The notes beneath the pieces are model-generated. The model was not told the origin of the DNA, did no database searches, and saw only the letters and a list, made by a program, of their open reading frames with translations. The translations under genes and the position numbers were made by a program. DNA of 64,000 bases, from positions 372,001 through 436,000 of the forward strand of contig MU839093.1 of NCBI GenBank assembly GCA_030685235.1. Direction: 5' to 3'. Within the stretch, counting starts at the first letter, position 1. Every line of letters starts with the position of its first letter. Of this stretch, positions 35,477 through 48,154 are shown piece by piece. This DNA comes from Copromyces sp. CBS 386.78 (Eukaryota; Ascomycota; Sordariomycetes; Sordariales; Sordariaceae).

Positions 35477-35790
35477 CTTGGTTATTGCTTTTGTACACGT
35501 AGTGAGAAGTGTCCTGGTGATGAAAGTTGGTTGATGAGAAAAAAGAAAGAGGGGCAGGAAAAAAAGAGGAGGTGACCTGCTCGCAAAAGTCTCGTCGACG
35601 CGTGCAAAAAGTCAACAAAAATGCGTACAAGAAGAGCACGACGCGCATGGTGAAATGAAGAGGGGCACAATAGAAGGCAGCCTGAGGAATCAAAAAGGAA
35701 AGAGGAAAGAAAACAATAGAAAATGTGCAAAAAAAACAACCACCCTCGGGAAGGACCCGACACTTGTCTGAGTCGAACGCGGAACCCTAG
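35477..35790. other. upstream region of the hydrophobic orphan
   Basis: It is purine-rich on the plus strand (A/G runs at 35530-35575 and 35680-35740). A third, shorter copy of the ACACTTGT hairpin motif (GACACTTGTC) lies near 35758. No gene is recognised. Confidence 0.35.
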
Positions 35791-35818
35791 ACCACACTTG
35801 TGGTCCTACACTTGTAGG
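35791..35818. other. Two abutting perfect hairpins with the same loop
   Basis: ACCACACTTGTGGT (35791-35804) is followed directly by CCTACACTTGTAGG (35805-35818). Each is a 5-bp stem around ACTT. The stems differ (ACCAC/GTGGT and CCTAC/GTAGG) but each stays perfectly paired. About 315 bp upstream of the minus-strand gene starting at 35476. Confidence 0.6.
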
Positions 35819-38587
35819 TTATAGGGACCTCACTGCCGCTGGTTGAGCCAACGGTGAGGGGATCTTTGGTTGAAAGTACAGGCTGGACCATTAGCTTATT
35901 AAGGGGGCCTCAAGAGGACTCGTAATTCGTTGTGCGGCTGCCTGGTTGACTTGGAAGGAGGGCGGCAGGCGGCTCAGGTTAAGGTTCGTTCGTCTGATGT
36001 TCTCGGTGACGGGTGTGCAATCTGGGCCCCGAGCTTCCCGGACGGGGCTCGGCGTCCACGGGGAAGGTACGTGGGCAAGAGAGTGTGACCTGGGCTAGCG
36101 TGAGCACGCGACGGTGAAAGTTCGAAGGTAATCCAAGGTAAAGGCCTTCCAGTCCCGGTCTTCACCGACGAGGAAGCGAACAATGGCGGTGATCGTCTTG
36201 AGGCTGCAGTGCTTCTCTACCCAGTTCCTTTTTGAAAGGAGCGCTTTCTAAGAGCGTGGGAGCTCTCGAAGGAGAGGTAGCTTTGTCAGTTCCTTGCCTT
36301 GATATATGCCTCGCCGGGGACAGTGATGGGCTCTGGTGTCAAACTGTTGAGGTACGCCCAGGTTTCAGAGGCATGCTGGTCTTGGACGCTGACGTTGTCA
36401 ATGCGGTTGTCCGAGAGTTGTTCCTTGTTTCGCTGTTGAGCATCATTCTCTTTCTCGATGTCCTCGCTCTTACTAAAGTCGTGGTTATAGTCCTATCTGT
36501 CCACGGTGCTGTGAGTTCTTCATTGGAATCATCGTCCTCATCGGAATCCTCGTCCTCCCCTTGTTCACCATCCTCCTGACCTCCTCTCCCTTCAATTCAT
36601 TTGACTGGTCAGCTCCAACGGTATTAGACATAAGCAAGCGAAGAAGCAGTTTTGATGTGGAAGGCTCTGCGAGTACCCAAATTTGACGTAGGTTCTTCTA
36701 GAAGACTAACGGCTTGGTTGCTGGTTGTACACATTGTAGCGTAGCCTTTCTTTTGTTCTGGTCCGTGACGAGAACTTCCATGCATTTTATGGAGTGTATG
36801 GTAGCCACCAAAGTACAGGATCTGATCACGACGTCCTCAACTGCAGTCTTCGAAGATGTGGAAGAGACTCATATGTCAAGCTGCGAAAGAATTTTATACA
36901 TAGGTGCTGCTCATTCTCAGGGACTCCAAGTGGAAGGACCATGAGCTGGGGATATGGTAGCATGATGATGCGCAAACTCTTGCTGGCTTAACTGATGATG
37001 ATGCTGTATTCTGATTACTGGTTTCTTTGAGAGTTGAATATCGTCCAAGTCCGAACGACTATTCTTCACAGCGTACTTCAACAAAGTTTCGTCCTTGAGA
37101 ATAAGGGGCAGCACTACTACCAAGGGACTATAGACTAGTCACAACACTGATGGTAACATGATTTTCGACTTTCAGGACGTTTTCTCCTCGCACCTTGTAA
37201 TTTGCGGAAAAGAGACACCATGTCGCACAGAACTGTCAAAATTCGCGGCACTACCACGGTTGAAGAGGTGAAACCGAACATTGTGAATCATCAAAATGGA
37301 GGGCACAGTCGAGATCAAAGACCAACTCTCAGGCCAGCAGAACTTCCGTCAAGGAGAGAAGGTGTATCAGGAAGACGAAGCCAAGGAGAATAATCAAGAC
37401 GGGCGGAGCCGTACACGGAGTGCCTGAGAGGTTGGTAATATAGGACTGTGTGAACGCGCTAGTATGCCCGACCGATGGAGAATCATGGCAGAGCACGGAT
37501 TGCCGTGGCATCTGAAGTGGGATAGACACACAGACAGTGAGATATCGAAGAGAGGAACTAAAACGCAAAGGTATCGACCAGAAGGCAAAGAAGTTAGCCA
37601 CGGTTGGTATTTTTGACGGGACAAAACAAGACATCATCATACAACAACATGTTTGATGGGTGGAAACTTTGCGCAATATAGAACGATGGATTGCGTGAAC
37701 CTGAGTGTGATGATTGCCACCTGTAGCAAAGTATCAATCGTGTCTGGGGAAGTGAGACGACGACCATCTTTTGAAGACGCCGGGAGCTTGCGGTCGTCGG
37801 ACGAGAAACGGCCAAGACGTGACAAGCAGGGGAGCAATGACTTTGGAGGGAAAAACGAATACCTTGGGCCGTATGAGGATATCCTGCATCAATTTTGCCT
37901 GGAAGTTGACCAGTCGGCTGAGAGCAAATATATCCAGGATGCACTTTGCGAAGCGATCGGAAATGCGCATTTTGAAGCTCGATGTCGGCTACCATAGGCT
38001 GGTAACTGAAGCGTGTTACCAATACGATGTGCAATATGAAGTTTTGATGACTGAAAGTTGAAGAGAACCAGCTCCTCTGCTCCCCGCATCACGAAGGAAT
38101 TTTTGTGTCTGCGATTGACATGGTCGTACCTGCCTTACATTCACATCTTGCATGATGCGGTATTCCCTTGGCCAGGCACTCGCCGGCGCTTTCCTCCGGG
38201 AAGGAGGCCGTGCCTGGTTCTCTCACGAAGGAAGGCGCAAGTGTCCCGCCCCCCACACACGCTCAATCAGAAGGGGAAGCTTGGAGTTGCTTAACGGGAA
38301 ATGATGCTTTATTAAATAGACTCCCAATGTACCATAAGACTCCTCCATGAAGTCGCCAGTAGTGCAGTGGTGGACATCAACAGTCTGGCGACGGGCATGA
38401 TCCCTTCTCCCCATTCCCATAACCATACTAATACAAGCTGTACACACCTTATGTGATCCATTCCCCTCCAGCAGTTCGTCACCATACCATATCCTCTCAT
38501 TACCATGGATGCCATGCCAGTCATGAATAATCACCCCGTCCAAAAACTCCTCACCCAATCTTCGTTCCTCTTGATCCATGCCCCAAG
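35819..38587. other. No intact gene; scattered coding-like fragments, possibly decayed genes
   Basis: Several pieces look like protein but do not connect. On the minus strand there are an acidic EDEDSDEDDDSNEE piece and a shifted-frame piece (KSEDIEKENDAQQRNKEQ) around 36580-36330, plus KDETLLKYAVKNSRSDLDD near 37090. On the plus strand there are a 43-codon ATG frame from about 37296 (KDQLSGQQNFRQGEKVYQ) and a frame near 37780-37995 (NEYLGPYEDILHQFCLEVD). Stops and frame changes separate them. No family is recognised. Confidence 0.25.
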
Positions 38588-38956
38588 TCAAACCTTATTC
38601 CCCCCATAATCCTTGTTATCCCTCCTCCCCCCCCCCGTCGAATACCCTTCCTCAGCAACCCCGGTCTTGGTCGGGCTCCTCTTCGAGTACGCCGCGGGCG
38701 AGTGTCCGACAACGCGTGTATCCTTGGGATCTTCCTCGAGCGGTTCCTTGCGCGCGTAGGTGCCGCCCGTGCCGCCAATGTTCTCGAGGTGTTCGCTGAT
38801 GGTGGCGTTGCCCGTGTCGGTGGCGCTGTACTTCTCCGACACGCCGCGGGGCTGGTTCTTGCCGCCGCGCGTCTGCCACCAGAAGATGCCGCCGAGGCCG
38901 GCGGCGATGCCGATGGGGACGGCGCGAGCGCGGAGCATGTTGGCTACTGTTGCCAT
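38588..38956 (-). CDS. Small conserved fungal protein with N-terminal membrane segment, 122 aa
   Basis: Single exon with start context AAAATGGCAAC. Residues 1-30 (MATVANMLRARAVPIGIAAG and GGIFWW) form a basic amphipathic stretch followed by one short hydrophobic helix, as in small mitochondrial inner-membrane proteins. The remainder is polar and disordered: GVSEKYSATDTGNATISEHL, ENIGGTGGTYARKEP, ending GGRRDNKDYGGNKV. I recognise the type as a conserved fungal hypothetical but know no function. The frame continues open upstream, but the ATG at 38956 is the convincing start. Confidence 0.7.
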   Translation of the reverse strand: MATVANMLRARAVPIGIAAGLGGIFWWQTRGGKNQPRGVSEKYSATDTGNATISEHLENIGGTGGTYARKEPLEEDPKDTRVVGHSPAAYSKRSPTKTGVAEEGYSTGGGRRDNKDYGGNKV

Positions 38957-40114
38957 TTTTGTGGTAGATGTGGTGGTGTGGTGGTTTTGTGTAGGTGTGG
39001 TGTTTTGGTTTGGGCTGTGTCCAGTCGAGTCAAGTGAGAGATTGTTGTGTTTGGCGTTGGAGGATTCTTGGTTCCGTTCGCTTTGTTTCGAAGACGAAGT
39101 TCGAGTTCGAGGAGTGGTTGGTAGATGGAAGTGATGTTGGGAGGTCGTCTGGTTAAATAATGGGAGGGGGTCAAGAAGTGCGATGAGGTTGTGTAATGAT
39201 GATCTCACCTGACGAGTACGGTACAGCTACTGACGGGATGCAGTGGGACTAATTCTTTCCAACTGAAGTACCCTTTACAGTGCAGTGCAGTGCAGTTACT
39301 CCCTTGTGATGATGCTCACAATACTTAGCAGACTCGAACATTGGAATCGAACTCCGATGGGTCCGGGTTGTCATACACGATGGAGATCTTGAACTTGCAA
39401 CATGTTGGAATCTGGACCAGGAACAACTCAAGTGGAGTTTTGCAATTGGAGATGAACTGAGGCTCAATTCTTCAGAGATCAACCCGTTAAAACCGAACAT
39501 GATGAGTGCATGTCTTTTTCGGCTTGTGGTTCACTGACAAGTTGACGTCAAACGCTTGCATGACATCACGACTTTATCCAGCACGGTTCTCGGTCGACCC
39601 ACTGTTAAGCGGAAACCTCTTGAGCCCCAACCCATTGCGTCTCAAGTCCACTGGTAGCTGGCGAAAATTATGTGAGAATTGCCGGATTGGAACGGCTGAT
39701 AAAGTTTTATTCCCTACTTTACAGCATAAATAATTTGGGAATGGGCTTTTGAAGAGCACGAATTGACGTCGATGTCATGTGTTCTGGTTTCCCTCTTATA
39801 GCGCTGTCCAAGTCTACCACTAACAACAACAAGTCCCTTATCTTATCGGACAAAGAGCTCCTGTCTCCTTTCGGCCGACTCAGTCGAGACACTCTGAATC
39901 CCACTCACCACGAATGCGAATGGGCGCATCTGGTCACGACTTGAAATGTGATGTATGTCATTCCTAATGAACTGGGTATAAACTACTTTGTTGACGAGAA
40001 TTAATGCTTCTTCTCACCCCCTTCAACACTAACCGGTTCCATAACCGGCGTGGGAGTCTTCAACGACCCAGAACACCTCGGCGGTGAGCGTCCATGCAGA
40101 ATGCAATCCTTCAT
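38957..40114. other. intergenic, no gene recognised
   Basis: It holds the upstream region of the 38588-38956 gene and the 3' flank of the permease pseudogene. Nothing else is recognisable; CAGTGCAGTGCAGT forms a short triple repeat near 39282. Confidence 0.4.
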
Positions 40115-41743
40115 TCAAAACCCCTCCTCATCCACGTCCTCCAAATACTTGATGTCCAGACCTCTAATCTCCGAGTCCTCGCTCGCGCGCAGATGCAAGC
40201 CAGGGATCTTGTTGATGATGAACAGCAGGATGCATGAGATCACAAAAGACCAGGCGGCCGCAGTAGTTGCGCCGGCAAACTGAAGTCCAAGCTGGCGGAA
40301 GTTGCGGTTCCACCAGCCTCCCGTATACGAGCTGCCGGATACACCTTCGAGAGCGGGGACAAAGTTATCTGCGAAGATGCCTGTCAGGAGATCACCGACG
40401 TAGCCGCCAACGCCATGGAGGGCAAAAATGTCGAGACCGCCGTCGACAGACAGTAGGTGCTTGTACTTGACGGCGTAGTAGCAGCACGTGGCGGTGAGGA
40501 CGCCAATGAGGGAGGCGACGTAGACGGGAACTGAAGAGGTTTGGAGTTAGTTAAGACATCACTGGTAAGCAAACCAAAGGAAAACCAAGAGAGAACGTAC
40601 CATAACCCGCTGCAGGGGTGATTCCGACCAATCCCGCAATACTACCCGAGCAGAAGCCAACCAAACTAAACTTTCTCTTGTAAAGATAGTCGATCAAGAC
40701 CCAACCGACACCGCCTCCGCACGCTGCCAGGTTGGTGTTGACGACAACGTAGATGGACCGCAGGCTGAGGTTGGCTGTACTGGTGCCGTTGAAGGCGGAC
40801 CATCCAAACCAAATAAAGGCAGTGCCGTGACACATCAACAGCGGGCTATGTGGCTTGTGGTGAGCGAACTTCTCACGGCCAACGGCATCGGTATCGGTAA
40901 CACGAGGACCGAGCATCATGGACCACGCAAGGGCGCCAAAGCCGCTGGCGATGTGAACGGGACCGGAGCCGGCAAAATCGTTCACCGAGTTTGTACAACC
41001 ATCCGCTGGGATTCCACTCCCAATAGGCGAGGCTGGAGAGAGAGAAAGTCAGTGGATGTTTGTTAGGTTGGGTGGTGGCGATGGGACTCACCAGTAGTAG
41101 ACAAAAGTTGTCCAGCAGGGAAGGAAAAGCATACTAGGCAGCAGTCTGCCACGCTCTAGCATTGCTCCGGCCAAGATCATGGCAGTGCAGGACACGAATG
41201 TGAAGCCAAAGGCAGCATCTGGGAGACCTGTTAGCTGGCGTCATTCTCCTTGGTGCCTGACAGAGATGGAATCATACAAAGAATGTCAGGAATATCCGGG
41301 TTAGCCATGGATGGCTGAGCAAGGACGTTGCGGAACACGGCCAACGATAAGTCTCCGAGGATGGGGTTTGTTGTTCGTGCCTGATACAGCGAGTAACCGC
41401 GTATATCCAGAACTGGATGCCGCAAGCGCAAGCACAGAAGAGACTTTGGAGGACCATAGTCAGGGCCGCCTTCCTCGGTGCATTCCGGCATAGAGGAAGC
41501 CGATGGCCGGTGTAATTTGCCAGCATAGGGCAGTGCATACGAGCATCCAACACAAATTGCCCTGGATACATGTGACACGGCGGGTTAGTTGCTTGTTTCC
41601 CCCCTCTGTATTGCGATTGTTGGAGGCCATCAACTAACCTTGTCATAGGGCGCATTTAGGTCTTGTGTAAAGGGATCCCCTCCGTTGGGATTGGCATGCC
41701 AGTCCGGCCACTCGGTGATGGGCGTGATTTCTGGCTCGGCCAT
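40115..41743 (-). pseudogene. Ammonium permease (Mep/Amt family), frameshifted
   Basis: Exons fitted on the minus strand: 41743-41639, 41561-41278, 41227-41092, 41032-40601, 40530-40115. The family is clear: WMLVCTALCWQITPAIGFLY, AQPSMANPDIPDI, YWEWNPSGW, DFAGSGPVHIASGFGAL, GWSAFNGTS and DIFALHGVGGYVGDLLTG. An intact gene would transport ammonium across the plasma membrane. The frame breaks three times within exons: between AGMHR and KAALTMV (about 41489), between QFWIY and GYSLYQ (about 41401), and between YKLG and NDFAG (about 40985). The three losses (apparently 1, 1 and 2 bases) together restore a 458-codon length. Splice sites look intact and there is no TA bias, so this is recent decay by indels, or sequencing error. 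Confidence 0.85.
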
Positions 41744-44133
41744 CTTGTACAACCCCTATGTCTCGGTAGTGTCGGGAAAGCTGTGGTTATCGTCCTGATG
41801 CTGCCTGTTTGTTGTGCTCTTGTTCTGTGGTCGAGTGGGAATATGACTGCGGACTGTCTTCAAGGCGTCTGGTTGACCAACCTCGAGAAGTGCAGATGCC
41901 AGTCGCAAGGAGCGCACAGGGTTTGCCATGGACTATAAGTATTCCTTTGCTCCATCATCTTCATATGGGCGCCGTGGCGTTGGATCGCGTATCATGCAGC
42001 AGAGAGATACGCGTAGCTGGTGGGTGGTGCTCGGGCGAAGCCTTTCTTTGGAAAGGTGAACGATTCGATCGTCGTCGACGGCAGATAAGGACGAGAGAGG
42101 GACACATCCCTCGGGGTGCCAAGCTGTAGCTGAACGGCGAGGAGGATAAGGAGGTTCACAATCCCCCAATCCCAAAGTCAGACGGTCGGCGTTATCAATA
42201 GCTACCTTACCTATCAACAAAGACCCGTTAGCAGGGAACATAGAGCGAGGTCGCATTATCAGCCCCCACGAGGAGGACGGCCAGGCATTGCCAAGGAGAG
42301 ACAAGAAGAGACAAACAGAGACAAGCATCGACTAACCTTCTGGGGGATCTCCCGCTTGGCGAAAACGGGCAAGACCTCCCGCAACGGGGAGCCTGGGAAT
42401 CCATGGAACGTCGACACGCACTCTAACGCCTTGAATGAGGGACAGACTCTGAATGTGAGTTGTGGGTTGGGTGGTTCAGAACAGTTGCCGGTCTCTTGCA
42501 TCAGATTCGGTTTAGGCCAATAGCTCCTGCTCCAATGGATGTGGAAGTGGTTGCAGATATGCACGAGCTGGACTGTGGCTGCCGAGCGATAAGACTAGAC
42601 GACGTGCTGAATGATAAGGTAAGGACCTGCAATCCAGGGGCAGGGCTGGAAGTGCCGCCGTGAAGAAGGGACGAACCGCGCAACCACGAAACCCCACCTT
42701 CCTCTACCTACCGATGACACTCCGCTCTTGCTCAGGAACCAGACACTCGCCCATCTTGTTTTGACGTCACTTTGGTTCCCAACTTGTCCAAAATGTCCTT
42801 CGAGGTTTCCTTCCCGACAATTGTCCCGAACAAACAACAGGCCGTGGCGTCGCAACTCGCAACACCTAAATCACATGCCGTCGACATCCTCGATACCCCA
42901 TTCTTTATCGGCAGTCGAATAGTTGATCGATAAAGCTCACACTTCTCAACCACACTCGAGCCCCCGAGACCGTCTGGCACAGCGATCCACCACACTGGAA
43001 AAAGTGAACAAGAGAGTGCTGACCTCACTGGAGATCCCAGGGTCCCCGCAATCAGGAACAATTCGGTGTGTGGCTCAGGCTGATGGATGTTGCTCATCGG
43101 AAGACCGACCGCGCCGGGACCTTTGGGGTGCACCACCTCGCCTAAACCTCCAATGATGCTGACCCCTCCAGCTTCTTTGACATCTTTGAGGCCGTCTTTA
43201 CACCCTCCCAGGTTCTTAGGGCTGCTCCGTGACCGATTATCGCTGATGGCGTTTTGTCCAAGATCCTACTTTGCCCTCCCTTGTAAGTTCGATCCCTCCC
43301 GCTGTTCATCTTCGCTCGCAGTATGGCCAGTATATGTAGGACAGACAATACTTCAAGCCACTCGGCCGCTCTTGGCGCCTCGCGCTTGCGTCGCCTTCTT
43401 CCGGATGGTCGTTGAAAAGGTCCCTGCTTATGTTAATGATCCCAACTTTGGGTCCTCCAATGCTCATGTGTGGCACAGATGCTGACGACGTAACATAGAT
43501 CGGGTGCTTTGTTTATGCCACTGTTTCTGAGCCGAGTTTCTGTTTCGCACCTCAGCCAAGGACATAGCATCAACCACGCGAGAGCCCCCCTGTTCGCGTG
43601 CTGCATGAATGGCAAACTCATGCTAACAATTCCATCAACCAGGCCGGCATTTTGGGATGGTGATCGTTCCAGGGAAAGCTCCGATGCCTTTGTTGTTTCC
43701 GCCAACGGAGGCCCGTAGCCCGACACAGTACTACCTCTGGGAAGTCAATTACCCTTTCCCAGAAAATGTGCGATCCTAACTCGTGGGAGGATCGCAACTC
43801 AGCAAGAGTGGCACACTTACATACCTGTTGTTTGCACTACTATGAGCAGCGTTTGTCGAAGTCCTCGGGATCATGGTCTTCCGGTCTCCAACAAGTTATC
43901 TTTTAAATACTCTTGGCCAAGTGGCATGGTATTTTTGCACATTCTTTGAACCCTTCCAACCCACTTGTAGTACGGCACAGTACTCCCATTTTGTCGACCG
44001 AGTGGTACCATTGACGTGATGGCAGCCCTTGCCAGCCTCCCAGCTTTTCGATATTGATCGGCAGCTCCATGAAGCCGAAGAACTGACGTGGAGAAAGAGC
44101 AGATGGGCTCATGCTTGCTAGCTTGTTCTAGGG

Positions 44134-44166
<33 letters not shown>

Positions 44167-44201
44167 ACTCCGGTACGAAGACGAGAAATGGTGCGTTGCT
44201 A
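41744..44201. other. 2.5-kb stretch with no recognisable gene
   Basis: It includes the upstream region of the permease pseudogene. Frames on both strands overlap without family resemblance. A run of 31 A (44134-44164) lies 45 bp left of the hAT insertion. Confidence 0.4.
44134..44164 (+). repeat. Homopolymer A run (31 nt)
   Basis: Uninterrupted A31, preceded by CTAGGG and followed by GGACTCC. Its exact length may be unreliable in assembly. Confidence 0.9.
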
Positions 44202-44209
44202 GTGCAGGC

Positions 44210-47200
44210 CAGTGGTCCACACAAATCAAATCTTAATAAATCAAAGTAAATCTACCCTTTGGTTAGTAAATCAAATACGGGTAAATAGGGTTTCAAATTA
44301 ATGCAAATGTAATGCCATATTTGATTTGTTAGATTTGTTTCGTTAGTAATATATAATATTTTTACTATATATACCTTTCCGGTGCGTATAGTGTAACTTT
44401 TGCTATAGAATTTCGGGTATAGATGTAGGAATATTGACGAAGAAAATGTTATATTTCGATTGGGTAACGAAATATCGTTATAATTTTTAGTATTATTAAT
44501 ATAGATTTCTAGTACCTTTTTAGTACCGCCCCCCCCCCCTAGCTCGCCGCCTCCTCTAAATCGTTGCCTCCCCTATTAATTAGATCGTTAATTATTTTAT
44601 TAATTAAGTTAATTCTAATAGTAATACGTATTAATTACTAATTTACTATATTTTAATTTACTATTTCTCAATTTAATTAAACGAGTTTTATTACCTTAGC
44701 GCTAACTAATATTAATATAACCCTACCGCCGTTTTTATTACCTAATACTATACCAAAATCTCCTTAGTAATTAATTAGTACGTTTATCGAATTCCGCTAA
44801 CCTTTCGGGCGCCCTATTGTAAAATTAATTAAAATACGAATCGCCAAATTAAATATTATTAACCCCAATAATATTATTTATATATAATAGGCAAAATAGC
44901 TATATTTCGAATACGAACGTTAGAAGTATATTTTATAATCGTAAATATTTAATAAACGGTCTAATAAATCGTAGATTAGCGAATATAGTACGAGGTTATT
45001 ATAATTGAAAAATAAGGACCTTCGTAAGACCGATTCGAAATAGTTCTTATATAGCAAGTACGGTATATTATTCGATTTAAGGGCGATAATATTAACATTT
45101 AATCACTTAAGGATCGCCTATAATATATTATCGCCCGAGAAGCTAGTAGAGAAAAGGGTAATTAAAATATTCTATAATAATAGTAATAAGAGATAGCGGA
45201 CTAATAATATATATACTTCGTTTACGAAGTCGAAGTCTTAATCGATTTATATTATTGTAAAGGCTATTAGCGAAAATATTAAAAACGTACTCATCGATTT
45301 TATTATTTTATTTAATATAGGGTTCGTTATTGTCGAAAATTTATAATTTTATAAACTAATTTATTTATTAAACTTATTTATTACTAACGCTATTTTTCTA
45401 AATAGCGGAATAACGATAGGGAAATAATTAGAGGATTGCTTTAAAAAGGAAAAGGTAAAGGTAAAAGAAGAGCTTATTACGATACTATATAAAATATATA
45501 TTTCCTTTAATTTTTAAATTTCACTAAACGGGTATACGATTTTTACAGTTATTATATATTTTATTAACGCGATTAGCGCTTCGAGGACTCGTTTATTAGT
45601 AATACCCTATGTCTAGGGTTATTACGGCGGTAAAAATATTAATTAGTCCGATTAATCCTACGTTAAAATAATTATTAATAATCGGATTTATTAATTACTA
45701 TTATTAATAATATTATTAATATATATTAGATTTACTATAAATTAAGAATATTTTCGTCGGATAATATTTAATCGAATAATATTATAGTTAAATATATATT
45801 TAATAACGGTAGCGACCCTATTATCGAAGTAAATTCGAAAGATTGTTACGTTCGTTATTTCGGCTATATTTTTAATATTATAACGAAAGCTTTTCTTAAA
45901 GGGAATATATTTAAGTTAATTAACGAAGAATTCGACCCCTCTATTTTAAACGACGAAAATAATAATATAATAGATCAATAAAAGAAGTACAATATATTTA
46001 ATAAATTCTATAATATCGTCGTCTTTATTCGAAAGTCCCTTTAAAAGTACGCCAACTTCTGTAATTTTACGGTTAGCAGTATAATTTTAAAGTAGGTTAC
46101 GAAATTTAAAGACTTTTATATCGACGATAATAAAAAGAATCTTAATTTTATATAGGATAATTTAATTCGTTAGAATTTTTAGTATAATATAATTGAGCGC
46201 GCTATTTATTTACGACTAATATTAGATTATTAATATTTATTAAATAAAGATTCGTTAAAGGAGAAAAAGTTGACGAAATTATTTAATAATAATTAGGCTG
46301 TATTAACTACTGTCGATTTTATATTCGTTAAATTTAAAGAGTTTACGAAGTAATTTAAAAGTAAATAACTTAACTTTAATAATATCTTTATCGAACTTAA
46401 AAAATTAATAGAAGAATTAAAAAGATAGCGATTTATATATTATATCCGCTTCGAAATTAAATCCTTTACCGGTAGCTTTAATATCCTACCCCGCTATATA
46501 CTTTTCGTTAAATTAATTAATATTCGAATTAACGAGATTATTAATTTTACCTTTCGGCGGTTATATTGAATTTATTATATACTAGCTCAATTTTATAGTT
46601 ATAAAATTAATTTACTTCGTTTTAGAAAGTCTATATAGAATTAACCCCTCCCTCGCTTAATATAAGATAAAGCTCTTCAAATAGATTTTAATTACAATAG
46701 TAAGGCTTTTATTTATAATAGTATCGATTTAGCGATAATAAAACTATAAAAGTATTAGAAATTACTAGACGACTACTAGTTGTATTGGTTCGCTATATTC
46801 CTATATCCTACTAAATATAAGCGAATTCTCTACTTATATTATAGTACAACGAAGGGAGCAAGCTTTTTTAAGACCTTTAAACAGATTTTTATAGATTAAT
46901 ATTACGGTTTAAAAAATATCAGTTAATATTAATCCCTAGTTCGAAATTATATAAAAAGAGAGGAGCGCCGTCGGGAATATCTATTTAAAGATAACTTCTT
47001 TAATTTATTTAGTAATAAAGAGGATTAATTAATTAAAGAGGTTGAAGCCTATTTCGCTATACGTATTATAGAGAGAAATTTACTACTAAAGTATTTTATT
47101 AATTTAATATTATAGTAGTTAGAGTATAAATAATAGGATAGGTTTTTTAAATTAGTACGTATAGTAATTAATATATTAATTATACCCGTAATATTTTTAG

Positions 47201-47495
47201 AAGCGGAGAGGGTATTTAGTAAGATAAAGTTCGTAATCGGTTAATAAAGGTACTATCTATTGTATTCGATTATTGAGCGTATTGCCTTATATAAGAACTG
47301 GTAGTAGATATGGTGGTTTCTGGTAGTTTCTAGTGTTCCCAGGGTTTAGTATGTACCGGAAAATTAATTTTCCCGACTAAATCTAATAAATCAAATTAAA
47401 TATCTATATAAACAAAGCAAATCTATATTCGAAAATACTTAAATAAAGTAAATCAGACCCTAGATTTGATTTGATTTGATTTGTGTGGATCATTG
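44210..47495 (+). mobile_element. hAT DNA transposon, copy B, RIP-degraded
   Basis: 3286 bp, the same length as copy A but in the opposite orientation. Ends are CAGTGGTCCACACAAATC and, reverse-complemented, CAATGATCCACACAAATC. GTGCAGGC is present on both sides (44202-44209 and 47496-47503). Transposase sense is plus: remnants read YVRYFGYIFNI.TKAFLKGN near 45850 and, near 47200, FLEAERVFSKIKFVIG, the hAT C-terminal dimerisation motif (xxERVFS). The interior is TA-saturated with many stops. Confidence 0.95.
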
Positions 47496-47503
47496 GTGCA
47501 GGC

Positions 47504-48154
47504 AGTCCACGGTGTCGGAACCGTTATCAGAAACGGCTTCAGGGGGGTTGCGGAACACTTTCCTAGTGTGCTGTACGCCCCGAGCGGGGTCAACCGCCTC
47601 GCAGGGGAGCAGGGGTAGTCGGCGTTCCTCCATGCACCGCGGCTCCCGTGCTGGGTTCCGGCTACCGCAACCAGTCTGGTCACTGTGGGCGAGCGATGAA
47701 TTTCGCGGAGTTCATGATGGCCAGACAGTTGGGTTCGAAGGGTTTTGCTTCTCACTGGTCAAGCGGCGCCAGGTCATAGCGTAGTGCTGCGACCCTGCCA
47801 GCATCTCATGCACGCTGAGTGGAACTGAATGGTATGGGGGACAGCTTTTGTAACTCCGAATGGGCACAAATCCTTGCTCGTAGCGAGAACAATAATAACA
47901 AATGGCTCATGGGTATATGGACTGTTCCTAATCCAAGAAGGGGAATGGTAGGGTGTCAGATACGGACCACTACGCCAAACACCCAAAACTTGGAGCTCCA
48001 TCAAGGTGATGGAGTATGCCAGATCTGTTGTTACCCCTATATTCCACATAGGGCGCTCTTTGAGCGAGAAGATGGAGCAACTGAGCTCCGCGTCAGGTGG
48101 GAGAGCCATCCAGTTTATCAGACACTCTCCGGAAAGAACACCGCATAGCCGACC
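47504..48154. other. intergenic, no gene recognised
   Basis: Normal base composition; only short frames without resemblance. It would contain the old promoter of the methyltransferase pseudogene that follows. Confidence 0.4.

Noticed and set aside
35757..35860. tRNA-like sequence on the minus strand (GTTCGACTC, AACCAGCGG)
   Set aside because: The T-arm and acceptor stems do not pair and no anticodon arm fits; the visible structure is the two short hairpins instead.
47819..48148. 109-codon frame upstream of methyltransferase copy 7
   Set aside because: No resemblance to proteins, and it overlaps a minus-strand frame of similar length; probably chance.
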